Of a stretch of DNA of 64,000 nt, positions 36,242 through 42,642 are shown piece by piece. The position numbers and the translations under genes are program-made. The DNA comes from Sphingomonas sp. NFR04. GTDB lineage: Bacteria; Pseudomonadota; Alphaproteobacteria; Sphingomonadales; Sphingomonadaceae. Position 1 is the first letter of the stretch. Every line of letters begins with the position of its first letter. Where the stretch lies: the NCBI RefSeq assembly GCF_900114095.1, contig NZ_FORV01000006.1:1-64000 (forward strand), given 5' to 3'. The notes below the pieces were generated by a model, which was not told where the DNA came from, did no database searches, and worked only from the letters and a program-made list of their open reading frames with translations.

Positions 36242-36546
36242 CCGATGGGACGATGCTGGGCCAGCTGATCGCGCAGGCCGAGGACGAAGGCGCCGAACTG
36301 ACCACGCTCCGCGCCATTGCCGAAGAAGCCGGGACGGCGGGCGCGACCCGCGCGCTGGCCCGGCTGGGGCTGGAGGATACGGGCGCGGCCAAGGACATGG
36401 CCGAGCTGCGCGAGCTGCTGAGCGCGTGGCGCGATGCCAAGAAGTCGATGATCAAGGCGGTGATGCAATGGCTGGGCCGCACGGTCGCGGCGCTGGTGCT
36501 GGTGCTGCTGGCGATGCGGCTGGGCTTTCCGGGCTGGCTCAAATGA
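36238..36546 (+). CDS. GTA-cluster small protein (DUF6127-like)
   Basis: A 102-residue protein starting inside the portal stop (ATGA) and ending in the protease start. It has a helical N-terminal part (MLGQLIAQAEDEGAELTTLR, EEAGTAGATRALARLGLED) resembling the DUF6127 family of sphingomonad GTA clusters, and a C-terminal membrane helix (TVAALVLVLLAMRLGF). It could tether or regulate head assembly at the membrane. Function not established. Confidence 0.72.
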   Translation: MTDGTMLGQLIAQAEDEGAELTTLRAIAEEAGTAGATRALARLGLEDTGAAKDMAELRELLSAWRDAKKSMIKAVMQWLGRTVAALVLVLLAMRLGFPGWLK

Positions 36547-36911
36547 GCGTGCGCTTCGCCGGCTATGCCGCGGTGTTCGATCGCGAGGATCGCGGCGGCG
36601 ACGTGGTGCGACCGGGGGCGTTCGGCGCCGTCGGGCCGGTGCCTCTGCTCTGGCAGCATCGCGGTGCGCCGGTCGGCACGATCGAGGCGGTCGGCGAGGA
36701 TGCGCGCGGGCTGCGGGTGATCGGTCGGGTCGAGGATCCGCGGCTGGCGGCGCTGGTCGCCGAGGGCGCCGTCGCGGGGCTGTCCTTCGGCTACCGCGTG
36801 GCCGCCGCCCGGCGCGGGCGGGTGCGCGAGCTGACGGCGCTCAAGCTGATCGAGGTGAGCCTGGTGGCCGAACCGATGCAGCCGCTCGCGCGGGTGCACG
36901 CGGTCGGCTGA
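36543..36911 (+). CDS. GTA prohead protease (gp4, HK97 family)
   Basis: A 122-residue HK97-type prohead (U35) protease that trims the capsid protein. It begins MSVRFAGYAAVFDREDRGGD and contains VPLLWQHRGAPVGTI (catalytic histidine) and AVAGLSFGYRV (catalytic serine in LSFG), then ALKLIEVSLVAEPM. It is shorter than usual (RcGTA gp4 is near 180 residues), but both catalytic motifs are visible. It overlaps the previous gene by four bases; the capsid gene follows after 33 bases. Confidence 0.9.
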   Translation: MSVRFAGYAAVFDREDRGGDVVRPGAFGAVGPVPLLWQHRGAPVGTIEAVGEDARGLRVIGRVEDPRLAALVAEGAVAGLSFGYRVAAARRGRVRELTALKLIEVSLVAEPMQPLARVHAVG

Positions 36912-36944
36912 GTTTTTTCAATCTTTCTTGAGCGGGAGAAGACC

Positions 36945-37970
36945 ATGGATGCGATGGAATCGAGCTTCGAACAGGTGACGCTGCCGCCGGTGCGGCCGAT
37001 GCTGGCCGGGGGCCGGCCGGCAGCGAGCGCGGCGTTCGACGGCTATCTGCGCGGCGGTGTGGAGACCAAGGCGCTGTCGGGCAATAGCGGCGCGGAGGGC
37101 GGCTATGCGGTACCGCGCGAGATCGATGCGCAGATCGACGTGACGCTGCAGGCGATCTCGCCGATCCGCAGCATCGCCAATGTGGTGAAGGTGGGCAGCA
37201 GCGGCTATCGCAAGCTGGTCGCGAGCGGCGGCTTCGACAGCGGCTGGGCGTCCGAGACCGCGGCGCGTCCGATCACCGCGACGCCGGTCTTCAACGAAGT
37301 CGCACCACCCTTCGGCGAGCTCTACGCCAATCCGGCGGCGAGCCAGGCGATGCTCGATGATGCGATGTTCGACGTGGAAAGCTGGCTGGCAGGCGAGATC
37401 GCCCGGGAGTTCGCGCAGTCGGAGGGTACGGCGTTCGTCAACGGTAGCGGCACCAACCAGCCCAAGGGCTTCCTCGCGGTGCCGACCTCGACCGCGGCCG
37501 ATGCGACGCGCGCCTTCGGTACGCTGCAATATCTCGCCACCGGTGCGGCGGGCGCCTTTGCGGCGAACCCGGAGGAAAAGCTGATCGACCTCGTCCAGGC
37601 GCTGCGGGCGCCCTATCGCCAGGGGGCGAGCTGGGTGATGAACTCGGCGACGCTGGCGCGGATCCGCAAGTTCAAGACCAGCGACGGCCAGATGCTGTGG
37701 CAGCCCGGCATCGCCGCGGGCCAGCCGGCGACCTTGCTCGGCTATCCGGTGGTCGAGGCCGAGGACATGCCGGACATCGCCGCCAACGCCTTCTCGGTCG
37801 CGTTCGGCAATTTCCACGCCGGCTATCTGATCGCCGAGCGCGGCGACACCCAGCTGCTGCGCGATCCCTATTCGAACAAGCCCTTCGTCCATTTCTACGC
37901 GACCAAGCGGCTGGGCGGCATGGTGAGCAATTCGGAGGCGATCAAGCTCCTCAAGTTCGCCGCGAACTGA
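36945..37970 (+). CDS. GTA major capsid protein (gp5, HK97 fold)
   Basis: A 341-residue HK97-type capsid protein. The mature part appears to begin after residue ~45 (SGNSGAEGGYAVPREIDAQI), followed by the E-loop and P-domain regions (KLVASGGFDSGWASETAARP, NPAASQAMLDDAMFDVESWL) and the A-domain segment NFHAGYLIAERGDTQLLRDP. The N-terminal scaffolding part is only ~45 residues, short against the ~100 of RcGTA gp5. AGCGGGAG precedes the ATG. Confidence 0.95.
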   Translation: MDAMESSFEQVTLPPVRPMLAGGRPAASAAFDGYLRGGVETKALSGNSGAEGGYAVPREIDAQIDVTLQAISPIRSIANVVKVGSSGYRKLVASGGFDSGWASETAARPITATPVFNEVAPPFGELYANPAASQAMLDDAMFDVESWLAGEIAREFAQSEGTAFVNGSGTNQPKGFLAVPTSTAADATRAFGTLQYLATGAAGAFAANPEEKLIDLVQALRAPYRQGASWVMNSATLARIRKFKTSDGQMLWQPGIAAGQPATLLGYPVVEAEDMPDIAANAFSVAFGNFHAGYLIAERGDTQLLRDPYSNKPFVHFYATKRLGGMVSNSEAIKLLKFAAN

Positions 37971-37987
37971 GCCGGGAGGAACGCAAC

Positions 37988-38254
37988 ATGGCAGACAGTT
38001 TCGCGAACCGGGCCGATCATGTCGCGGCCCCGGCGACCTCGGCGATTGCGGTGGTGCCGAGCGACACCGTGGCGCTGACCGACATCCCCAAGGCGCTCTA
38101 TGTCGGCACCGGCGGCACGGTGACGATGCGCGGGGTGAACGGCAGCGTCGACACGGTGTGGAAGAACGTCGCGAACGGCACGATCCTGCCGTTCCGCGCA
38201 CGCTATGTGCGGGCGACCGGCACCAGCGCCGCCGATATGCTGGCGCTCTACTGA
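37988..38254 (+). CDS. GTA spike base protein (RCAP_rcc01079-like)
   Basis: An 88-residue protein starting MADSFANRADHVAAPATSA, with PSDTVALTDIPKALYVGTGG, a beta-rich stretch and the end ILPFRARYVRATGTSAADML. This matches the head-spike base protein family named for Rhodobacter capsulatus rcc01079, which sits on capsid vertices. In R. capsulatus the spike genes are elsewhere on the chromosome; here the gene is inside the cluster, right after the capsid gene. Its stop overlaps the next start (TGATG). Confidence 0.85.
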   Translation: MADSFANRADHVAAPATSAIAVVPSDTVALTDIPKALYVGTGGTVTMRGVNGSVDTVWKNVANGTILPFRARYVRATGTSAADMLALY

Positions 38255-38391
38255 TGGACGGGCTTTCGCTGTCCATCCCGGCGGTGGCGCGCAGACGCGT
38301 GCCCCCGCCGGCGGGGGCCGGGCTCTCGACGCGGGTCGACCGCACCACCAGCACCGTGGATTCCACGCTGCGCAGCACCGACAGGAGCTGA
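38254..38391 (+). CDS. Small GTA-cluster peptide (45 aa)
   Basis: A 45-residue frame, MDGLSLSIPAVARRRV, then PPPAGAGLSTRVDRTTSTVD. It starts in the stop of the spike-base gene (TGATG) and ends two bases before the fibre gene. The position in a tightly packed operon and the overlap argue that it is translated. No domain is recognised. Confidence 0.55.
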   Translation: MDGLSLSIPAVARRRVPPPAGAGLSTRVDRTTSTVDSTLRSTDRS

Positions 38392-38393
38392 GC

Positions 38394-39614
38394 ATGGCCA
38401 AGCAGAGCATCAATGTCGGGTCCGCCGCAAACGACGGGACCGGCGATACCGAGCGTGCCGCCTGGATCAAGGCGAACGCCAATTTCGACGAACTCTATGA
38501 CGGCGCCGCACGGCTGCCCAAGATCGAGAAGACCGCCGCCTATACGGCGTCGAGCGACGATTGCGGCAGCTCGATCCGCGCCGATGCGAGCGGCGGCGGC
38601 TTCGCCATCACCCTGCCGGCGAGCGCTGTGCGCGACGGCGATTTCCTCCGCGTCCACAAGGGCGATGCGAGCAGCAACCGGGTGACGGTGCGCAATGCCT
38701 CGGCAAGCGATCTTGCCTGGCTGTCGGCGCAGGGCGATGCGGTGTGGTTCGTCTGGTGGAAGGGCGCGTGGGAGGCGTTCGACTGGCGGATCGCGCCGCT
38801 GCGGATCGTCTATGCCAGCTCCGCCACCAGCACCCGGCCGCCGCTGGCAACCACGCTGGAGGTGATGGCGATCGGCGGCGGGGGCGGCGGCGGCTCCGGC
38901 CGGTGCGGCGCCAGCGCCTCGATCCGCACCGGCGGCGGGGGCGGGGGCGGCGGCATGGTGCAGCAGCTGCGCTTCGCCGCCGCGGCGCATGGCGCGACCG
39001 AATCGGTGACGGTAGGCGCCGGCGGCAGCGGCGGTCCCTCGCCGGGCACCGCCGCCTCCAACGGCGTCGCCGGTGGCGGTGGCGGCGCGAGCCTGCTGGG
39101 CGCGCTGATCCGTGCCGATGGCGGCAATGGCGGCGGTGCCGGCCAGGCAGCGAATGCATCGGGCGGTGCTGCGCTGCCCGTCGGCACGTTCGGCACGCTC
39201 GGCGGCGGCGGGGCAAGCGCCTCGAGCGCCACCGCCGGGCTGGGCGGCAGTGGCGCGACCGGCGGCGGGGCCGCAGGGGCGAGCATCGATGCGAGCAACG
39301 TCGCGCGCGGCGCTGCGGCCGGCGGCGCGGGATCGAGCCATGCCGCCGCGCCGCTCTCGGGCGGAACGGCAGGAACGGCGACGGTGCCTGCCGGCGGGGC
39401 GGGCGCCGCTGCCGATCCGGCCCTGCATTCCGGCGGCGCGGGCGGCGGGGGCGGCTTTTCCGGCAACCTGACCGGCAACGGCAGCGCTGGCGGTGCCGGC
39501 GGTGCCCCCGGCGGCGGCGGCGGCGGGGGCGGCGCCTGCGACACCGGCTTCTCCCCCGGCGCGGGCGGCGCTGGCGGGCGCGGCGAGGTCCGCGTCACCT
39601 GGACCTTCAGCTGA
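38394..39614 (+). CDS. GTA glycine-rich spike/fibre protein
   Basis: A 406-residue protein. The first ~25 residues (INVGSAANDGTGDTERAAWI) and the following NANFDELYD resemble the N-terminal attachment part of phage tail fibres. Residues ~25-145 form a beta-rich region. The C-terminal ~260 residues are extremely rich in glycine, alanine and serine (up to eight G in a row), ending GRGEVRVTWTFS. Such low-complexity GTA fibres are expected on the particle surface, probably binding the capsule of recipient cells. GGAG precedes ATG 38394. Confidence 0.78.
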   Translation: MAKQSINVGSAANDGTGDTERAAWIKANANFDELYDGAARLPKIEKTAAYTASSDDCGSSIRADASGGGFAITLPASAVRDGDFLRVHKGDASSNRVTVRNASASDLAWLSAQGDAVWFVWWKGAWEAFDWRIAPLRIVYASSATSTRPPLATTLEVMAIGGGGGGGSGRCGASASIRTGGGGGGGGMVQQLRFAAAAHGATESVTVGAGGSGGPSPGTAASNGVAGGGGGASLLGALIRADGGNGGGAGQAANASGGAALPVGTFGTLGGGGASASSATAGLGGSGATGGGAAGASIDASNVARGAAAGGAGSSHAAAPLSGGTAGTATVPAGGAGAAADPALHSGGAGGGGGFSGNLTGNGSAGGAGGAPGGGGGGGGACDTGFSPGAGGAGGRGEVRVTWTFS

Positions 39615-39625
39615 GGAGCGGGACG

Positions 39626-39748
39626 ATGGCAGTCTATCGGGTGATCGAGGCGGGCGCGGTGGTCAACCGGATCGAGTGGGACGGCACGTCCCCGTATGAT
39701 CCGGGCGAGAACCGGACGCTGGAGGCCGAGGCGGAAGCCTCCGCCTGA
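39626..39748 (+). CDS. Small GTA-cluster peptide (40 aa)
   Basis: A 40-residue frame, MAVYRVIEAGAVVNRIEWDG, then TSPYDPGENRTLEAEAE. AGGAG lies before the ATG and the frame has the same base bias as its neighbours. A short beta-strand/turn pattern resembles small phage fibre-associated or chaperone peptides that follow fibre genes, but I do not recognise a family. Confidence 0.55.
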   Translation: MAVYRVIEAGAVVNRIEWDGTSPYDPGENRTLEAEAEASA

Positions 39749-39797
39749 GCACGCGCCGCAGCAACGCGCGGCGGCAATCAACAGAGGGAGAAGAACC

Positions 39798-40364
39798 ATG
39801 GACGCACCGCCCTTTCCGGCGGCGGCGATCGCGAGCGCGTGCGCGGCGGTGAAGGACTATCTGCGCATGGCGAACGGCACCGACGATGCCGCCGTCACCG
39901 CCGCGGTCCAGACCGCGCTGGCGTTGGGCGAGGCCTTTACCGGCACCGCCTGGATCGCGCGGCAATGGCAGGCCTGGCTCAGCCGCGCGCCCGATTGGCA
40001 GCGGCTGCCGGTGGCGCCGGTGACCGCGATCGGCGCGGTCGAGACGGTCGATGCTGCCGGCACGGCGACCGCGCTGCCGGTGGCGGCCTACACCATCGAT
40101 CTGGACGCGCGCGGCGAGGGCTGGGTGCGTCTGGCTTCGACGACCGCGCCGACGCGGGTGCGGGTGACCTTCGTGGCGGGCACCGTGCCGGGCTGGGAGA
40201 ACCTGCCGCCGCCGCTCGCCCAGGGCGTGGTGCTGCTCGCGGCGCATCTGCTCGAAGCGCGCGGCGACGCCTCGGTGCCGCCCGCGGCGGTGGTGGCATT
40301 CTGGCGGCCGTGGCGGCGGCTGCAGCTGATGGCGGGGGCACGGCGGCAATGCTGGAGCAGATGA
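39798..40364 (+). CDS. GTA head-tail connector protein (gp6)
   Basis: A 188-residue protein of the phage connector (phiE125 gp8 / gp6-like) family. The N-terminal helices (CAAVKDYLRMANGTDDAAVT, ALALGEAFTG) and the beta-sheet part (RLPVAPVTAIGAVETVDAAG, TIDLDARGEGWVRL) match the family, which forms the ring just below the portal. GGAGAAG precedes the ATG. The 3' end overlaps the next gene by 16 bases. Confidence 0.88.
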   Translation: MDAPPFPAAAIASACAAVKDYLRMANGTDDAAVTAAVQTALALGEAFTGTAWIARQWQAWLSRAPDWQRLPVAPVTAIGAVETVDAAGTATALPVAAYTIDLDARGEGWVRLASTTAPTRVRVTFVAGTVPGWENLPPPLAQGVVLLAAHLLEARGDASVPPAAVVAFWRPWRRLQLMAGARRQCWSR

Positions 40365-40558
40365 AGGCGCGGGCCGAAAGCGCGGGTCGCGCTGCGGCCA
40401 CCGATGCGGCCGGGCGATTGGCCGAGCGCGTTCGCGAAGCGGTGCCGGGCGTATCGGTGGCGGTCGAGGGCAGCGCGGTGACGCTGTCGGGGCGGGGACT
40501 GTTGCGGCGCTGGCTCGCCGATCCGGCGCTGCGCTGGCTGGGAGGGTTGTTGCGATGA
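40349..40558 (+). CDS. Small GTA-cluster protein between connector and terminator
   Basis: A 69-residue protein, MLEQMKARAESAGRAAATDA, with a beta-hairpin (VSVAVEGSAVTLSGRG) and a basic, tryptophan-containing end. It overlaps the connector gene by 16 bases and the DUF3168 gene by four. Position fits the stopper (gp7) slot of RcGTA, but it is much shorter than gp7 and sequence similarity is not visible. Confidence 0.6.
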   Translation: MLEQMKARAESAGRAAATDAAGRLAERVREAVPGVSVAVEGSAVTLSGRGLLRRWLADPALRWLGGLLR

Positions 40559-40953
40559 GCCCGCAGGAAGCGATCACCGCGGCGATGCGCACGGCGCTCA
40601 CCGCCACGGGCGCCTTGTCCACCCCGGTCAACGGCGTGTTCGACGCGCCGCCGCAGCGGGCGGTGCGACCCTATCTGCTGCTCGACGAGCCGATGCTCAC
40701 CGACTGGAGCACCAAGGACCAGGACGGCCGCGAGGTACGCACCTCTGTGCTGGTGCGCGACGCCGGGGCCTCGCGGCAGCGGGTGCGGGCGCTGGCGGCG
40801 GACGTCGAGGCGGCGCTCGCGGCGATGCCCTCGGCGCTGGGCGGCGGCTGGCGGATCGTCAGCCGGGTGCTGCTCCGCACGCGGGTGGTGGACGAGGGCA
40901 GCGGGGTGACGGCGGTGGTCGAGCACCGCGTGCGGATGCTGCGGGGCGCGTGA
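40555..40953 (+). CDS. GTA tail terminator (gp8, DUF3168)
   Basis: A 132-residue DUF3168 protein. It begins MSPQEAITAAMRTALTATGA, with VNGVFDAPPQRAVRPYLLL and GREVRTSVLVRDAGASRQRV; these match the phage tail-terminator family that caps the tail tube. ATG 40555 overlaps the preceding stop. It is followed by the 190-bp palindrome. Confidence 0.9.
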   Translation: MSPQEAITAAMRTALTATGALSTPVNGVFDAPPQRAVRPYLLLDEPMLTDWSTKDQDGREVRTSVLVRDAGASRQRVRALAADVEAALAAMPSALGGGWRIVSRVLLRTRVVDEGSGVTAVVEHRVRMLRGA

Positions 40954-40954
40954 G

Positions 40955-41144
40955 GGCCCCCTCCACCACCGCCTTCGGCGGCGGTCCCCCTCCCCCGCTT
41001 CGCGGGAGAGGAAACGCTCTTTTCTGGGGCGGTCATAGCGCGCCGGCCCAACCGGGAGAGGAAACGCTCTCCGCACAAGGGTTTCCTCTCCCGCGAAGCG
41101 GGGGAGGGGGACCGCGCCGCGCGAGCGGCGTGGTGGAGGGGGCC
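40955..41144. repeat. 190-bp near-perfect palindrome in the GTA operon
   Basis: Arms of about 60 bases (40955-41014 and 41081-41144) are complementary apart from a few bases around the central GCCTTCGGC / CGCGCGAGCGG part. The left arm begins GGCCCCCTCCACCACC and ends GGGAGAGGAAAC. Inside, an 18-base sequence beginning CGGGAGAGG is directly repeated at 41003-41020 and 41053-41070. It shares the CTCCACCACxxCTTCGGC core with family C repeats. It would fold into a very stable hairpin in the GTA mRNA. Confidence 0.88.
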
Positions 41145-41179
41145 ACCCCCACCAAAAAACAACCAACAGGAGAAGCAAT

Positions 41180-41587
41180 ATGGCAGCGGAAAAAGGCAGC
41201 GCCTTCCTGCTCAAGGTGGGCAATGGCGCGACGCCGGTGGTCTACGCCACCGTGGCGGGGCTGCGGACGACGCAGCTTTCGGTGAATGGCGAGGCGGTGG
41301 CGATCACCAGCAAGGATTCGGGCGGCTGGCGCGAGCTGCTGTCCGGCGCCGGGGTGCGATCGGTGAGCGTGTCCGCGGCGGGCGTGTTCACCGGATCGAC
41401 CGCGGAGGTGCGGGTGAAGGCCAATGCGCTGTCGGGCGCGCTGGACGATTATCGGCTGAGCTTCGAGAGCGGCGAGACGATGACCGGCAAGTTCCTCGTC
41501 ACCCGGCTCGACTATGCCGGCGATTTCAATGGCGAGCGCAGCTACACGCTGAGCCTGGAAAGCTCCGGCCCGGTGGTGAGCGCATGA
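41180..41587 (+). CDS. GTA major tail protein (gp9, TP901-1 family)
   Basis: A 135-residue tail-tube protein. It begins MAAEKGSAFLLKVGNG and contains YATVAGLRTTQLSVNGEAVA, SGGWRELLSGAGVRSVSVS and DYAGDFNGERSYTLSLESSG, matching the TP901-1 major tail family of GTAs. AGGAGAAG precedes the ATG. The stop overlaps gp10 by four bases. Confidence 0.93.
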   Translation: MAAEKGSAFLLKVGNGATPVVYATVAGLRTTQLSVNGEAVAITSKDSGGWRELLSGAGVRSVSVSAAGVFTGSTAEVRVKANALSGALDDYRLSFESGETMTGKFLVTRLDYAGDFNGERSYTLSLESSGPVVSA

Positions 41588-41898
41588 CCGGCGCGGCCAA
41601 TCCGGTGCGCGGCGAGGCGACCCTGCGGGTGGGCGGCGTGCCGCTCGTGCTGCGGCCGAGCTTCGAGGCGCTGGTCGCCGCCGAGGCCGAGCTGGGACCG
41701 CTGTTCGCGCTGGTAGAGCGCGCCGCCGCCGGGCGGCTGGCGCTGGGCGAGATGGTCGCCCTGTTCTGGCATTGCCTCAAGGCGGCCCCCGAGGGGCTAA
41801 CGCGCGAGGTGTTTTCCGAGGGCGTGGCCGAGGCCGGGCTGGTGGCGGCGACGCCCGCGCTCAAGACGCTGATCGGCCAGATCCTCGCAGGACGATGA
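41584..41898 (+). CDS. GTA gp10-like tail assembly chaperone
   Basis: A 104-residue protein matching the GTA_gp10 (gene transfer agent family) pattern: EATLRVGGVPLVLRPSFEAL, then AAEAELGPLFALVERAA and EGLTREVFSEGVAEAGLVAA. In tail-bearing phages, chaperones of this type occur as two overlapping products coating the tape measure. Here the second is gp10.1, whose start overlaps this stop by four bases. Confidence 0.9.
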   Translation: MTGAANPVRGEATLRVGGVPLVLRPSFEALVAAEAELGPLFALVERAAAGRLALGEMVALFWHCLKAAPEGLTREVFSEGVAEAGLVAATPALKTLIGQILAGR

Positions 41899-42089
41899 CG
41901 ACCTTCGCCGAGGCCGCCGGGCGGCTGGCGGGGCTGGCGGGCCTTGCCTTCGGCTGGAGCCCCGATCGGTTCTGGCGGGCGACACCTGCCGAACTCGCCA
42001 CGCTGCTGACGGCGGCGGCCCCCGAGGCGGGGGAGCCGCCGAGCGCGGACCTGATCGCAAGATTGCAGGAGCAATTTCCCGATGGATGA
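41895..42089 (+). CDS. GTA gp10.1-like tail chaperone (rcc01693 family)
   Basis: A 64-residue protein, MTTFAEAAGRLAGLAGLAFG, WSPDRFWRATPAELATLL, matching the small tail assembly chaperone family rcc01693. It overlaps gp10 by four bases and the tape measure by eight, a coupling typical of such chaperone pairs. Confidence 0.88.
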   Translation: MTTFAEAAGRLAGLAGLAFGWSPDRFWRATPAELATLLTAAAPEAGEPPSADLIARLQEQFPDG

Positions 42090-42642
42090 GGAAATCGAAC
42101 GGCTTGTGGTGTCGGTGCGGGCCGATACCGCCGGCTTCGCGCGCGATGTCGATGCGATGCGCGGCACCCTCGAAGGCCCGCTGGCCACCGGCGTCGACCG
42201 GGCGGGCAAGACGATCGAGACGACGCTGCTGCGCGCGGTGCAGACCGGCAAGCTCGGCTTCGACGATCTCGCCAAGATCGCGATCCGCGCGCTGGAGGAG
42301 ATCGCCAAGTCGGCGATGGGCGTCAGCTTGCCGTCGAGCCGCGGCGGCGAGAGCGCGGGCGGCGTGCTGTCGCTGCTCGGGGGGCTGCTGGGGCTGCCTG
42401 GCCGCGCGACCGGCGGGCCGGTAAGCCCCGGTCGGCCCTATTGGGTCGGCGAGCGCGGGCCCGAGCTGTTCGTGCCGACCAGCGCCGGCCAAGTGGCGCC
42501 CAGCAGCGGGCAGGGCGGCGGGCGCGACGTGCGGGTGTCGATCATCGTCAATGCCGCCGCCGATGCCGCGCCCAGGGCGCTGGCGCAATCGAGCCGGCAG
42601 GTGGCGCGGGCGGTGCGCTCGGCGCTGGCGGGGCTCGACTGA
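42082..42642 (+). CDS. GTA tail tape measure protein (gp11)
   Basis: A 186-residue protein, short in keeping with the short GTA tail (RcGTA gp11 is ~220). The N-terminus MDEEIERLVVSVRADTAGFA is helical, and the middle shows LPGRATGGPVSPGRPY then WVGERGPELFVPTSAG, the hallmark of phage tape measures. The end RDVRVSIIVNAAADAAPRAL is also typical. It overlaps the next gene at TGATG. Confidence 0.9.
   Translation: MDEEIERLVVSVRADTAGFARDVDAMRGTLEGPLATGVDRAGKTIETTLLRAVQTGKLGFDDLAKIAIRALEEIAKSAMGVSLPSSRGGESAGGVLSLLGGLLGLPGRATGGPVSPGRPYWVGERGPELFVPTSAGQVAPSSGQGGGRDVRVSIIVNAAADAAPRALAQSSRQVARAVRSALAGLD

Noticed and set aside
36918..39428. 836-residue open frame on the - strand opposite the capsid and fibre genes
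   Set aside because: It is the antisense of well supported GTA genes; arginine-rich, no domain, no ribosome-binding site. High GC leaves many antisense frames open.
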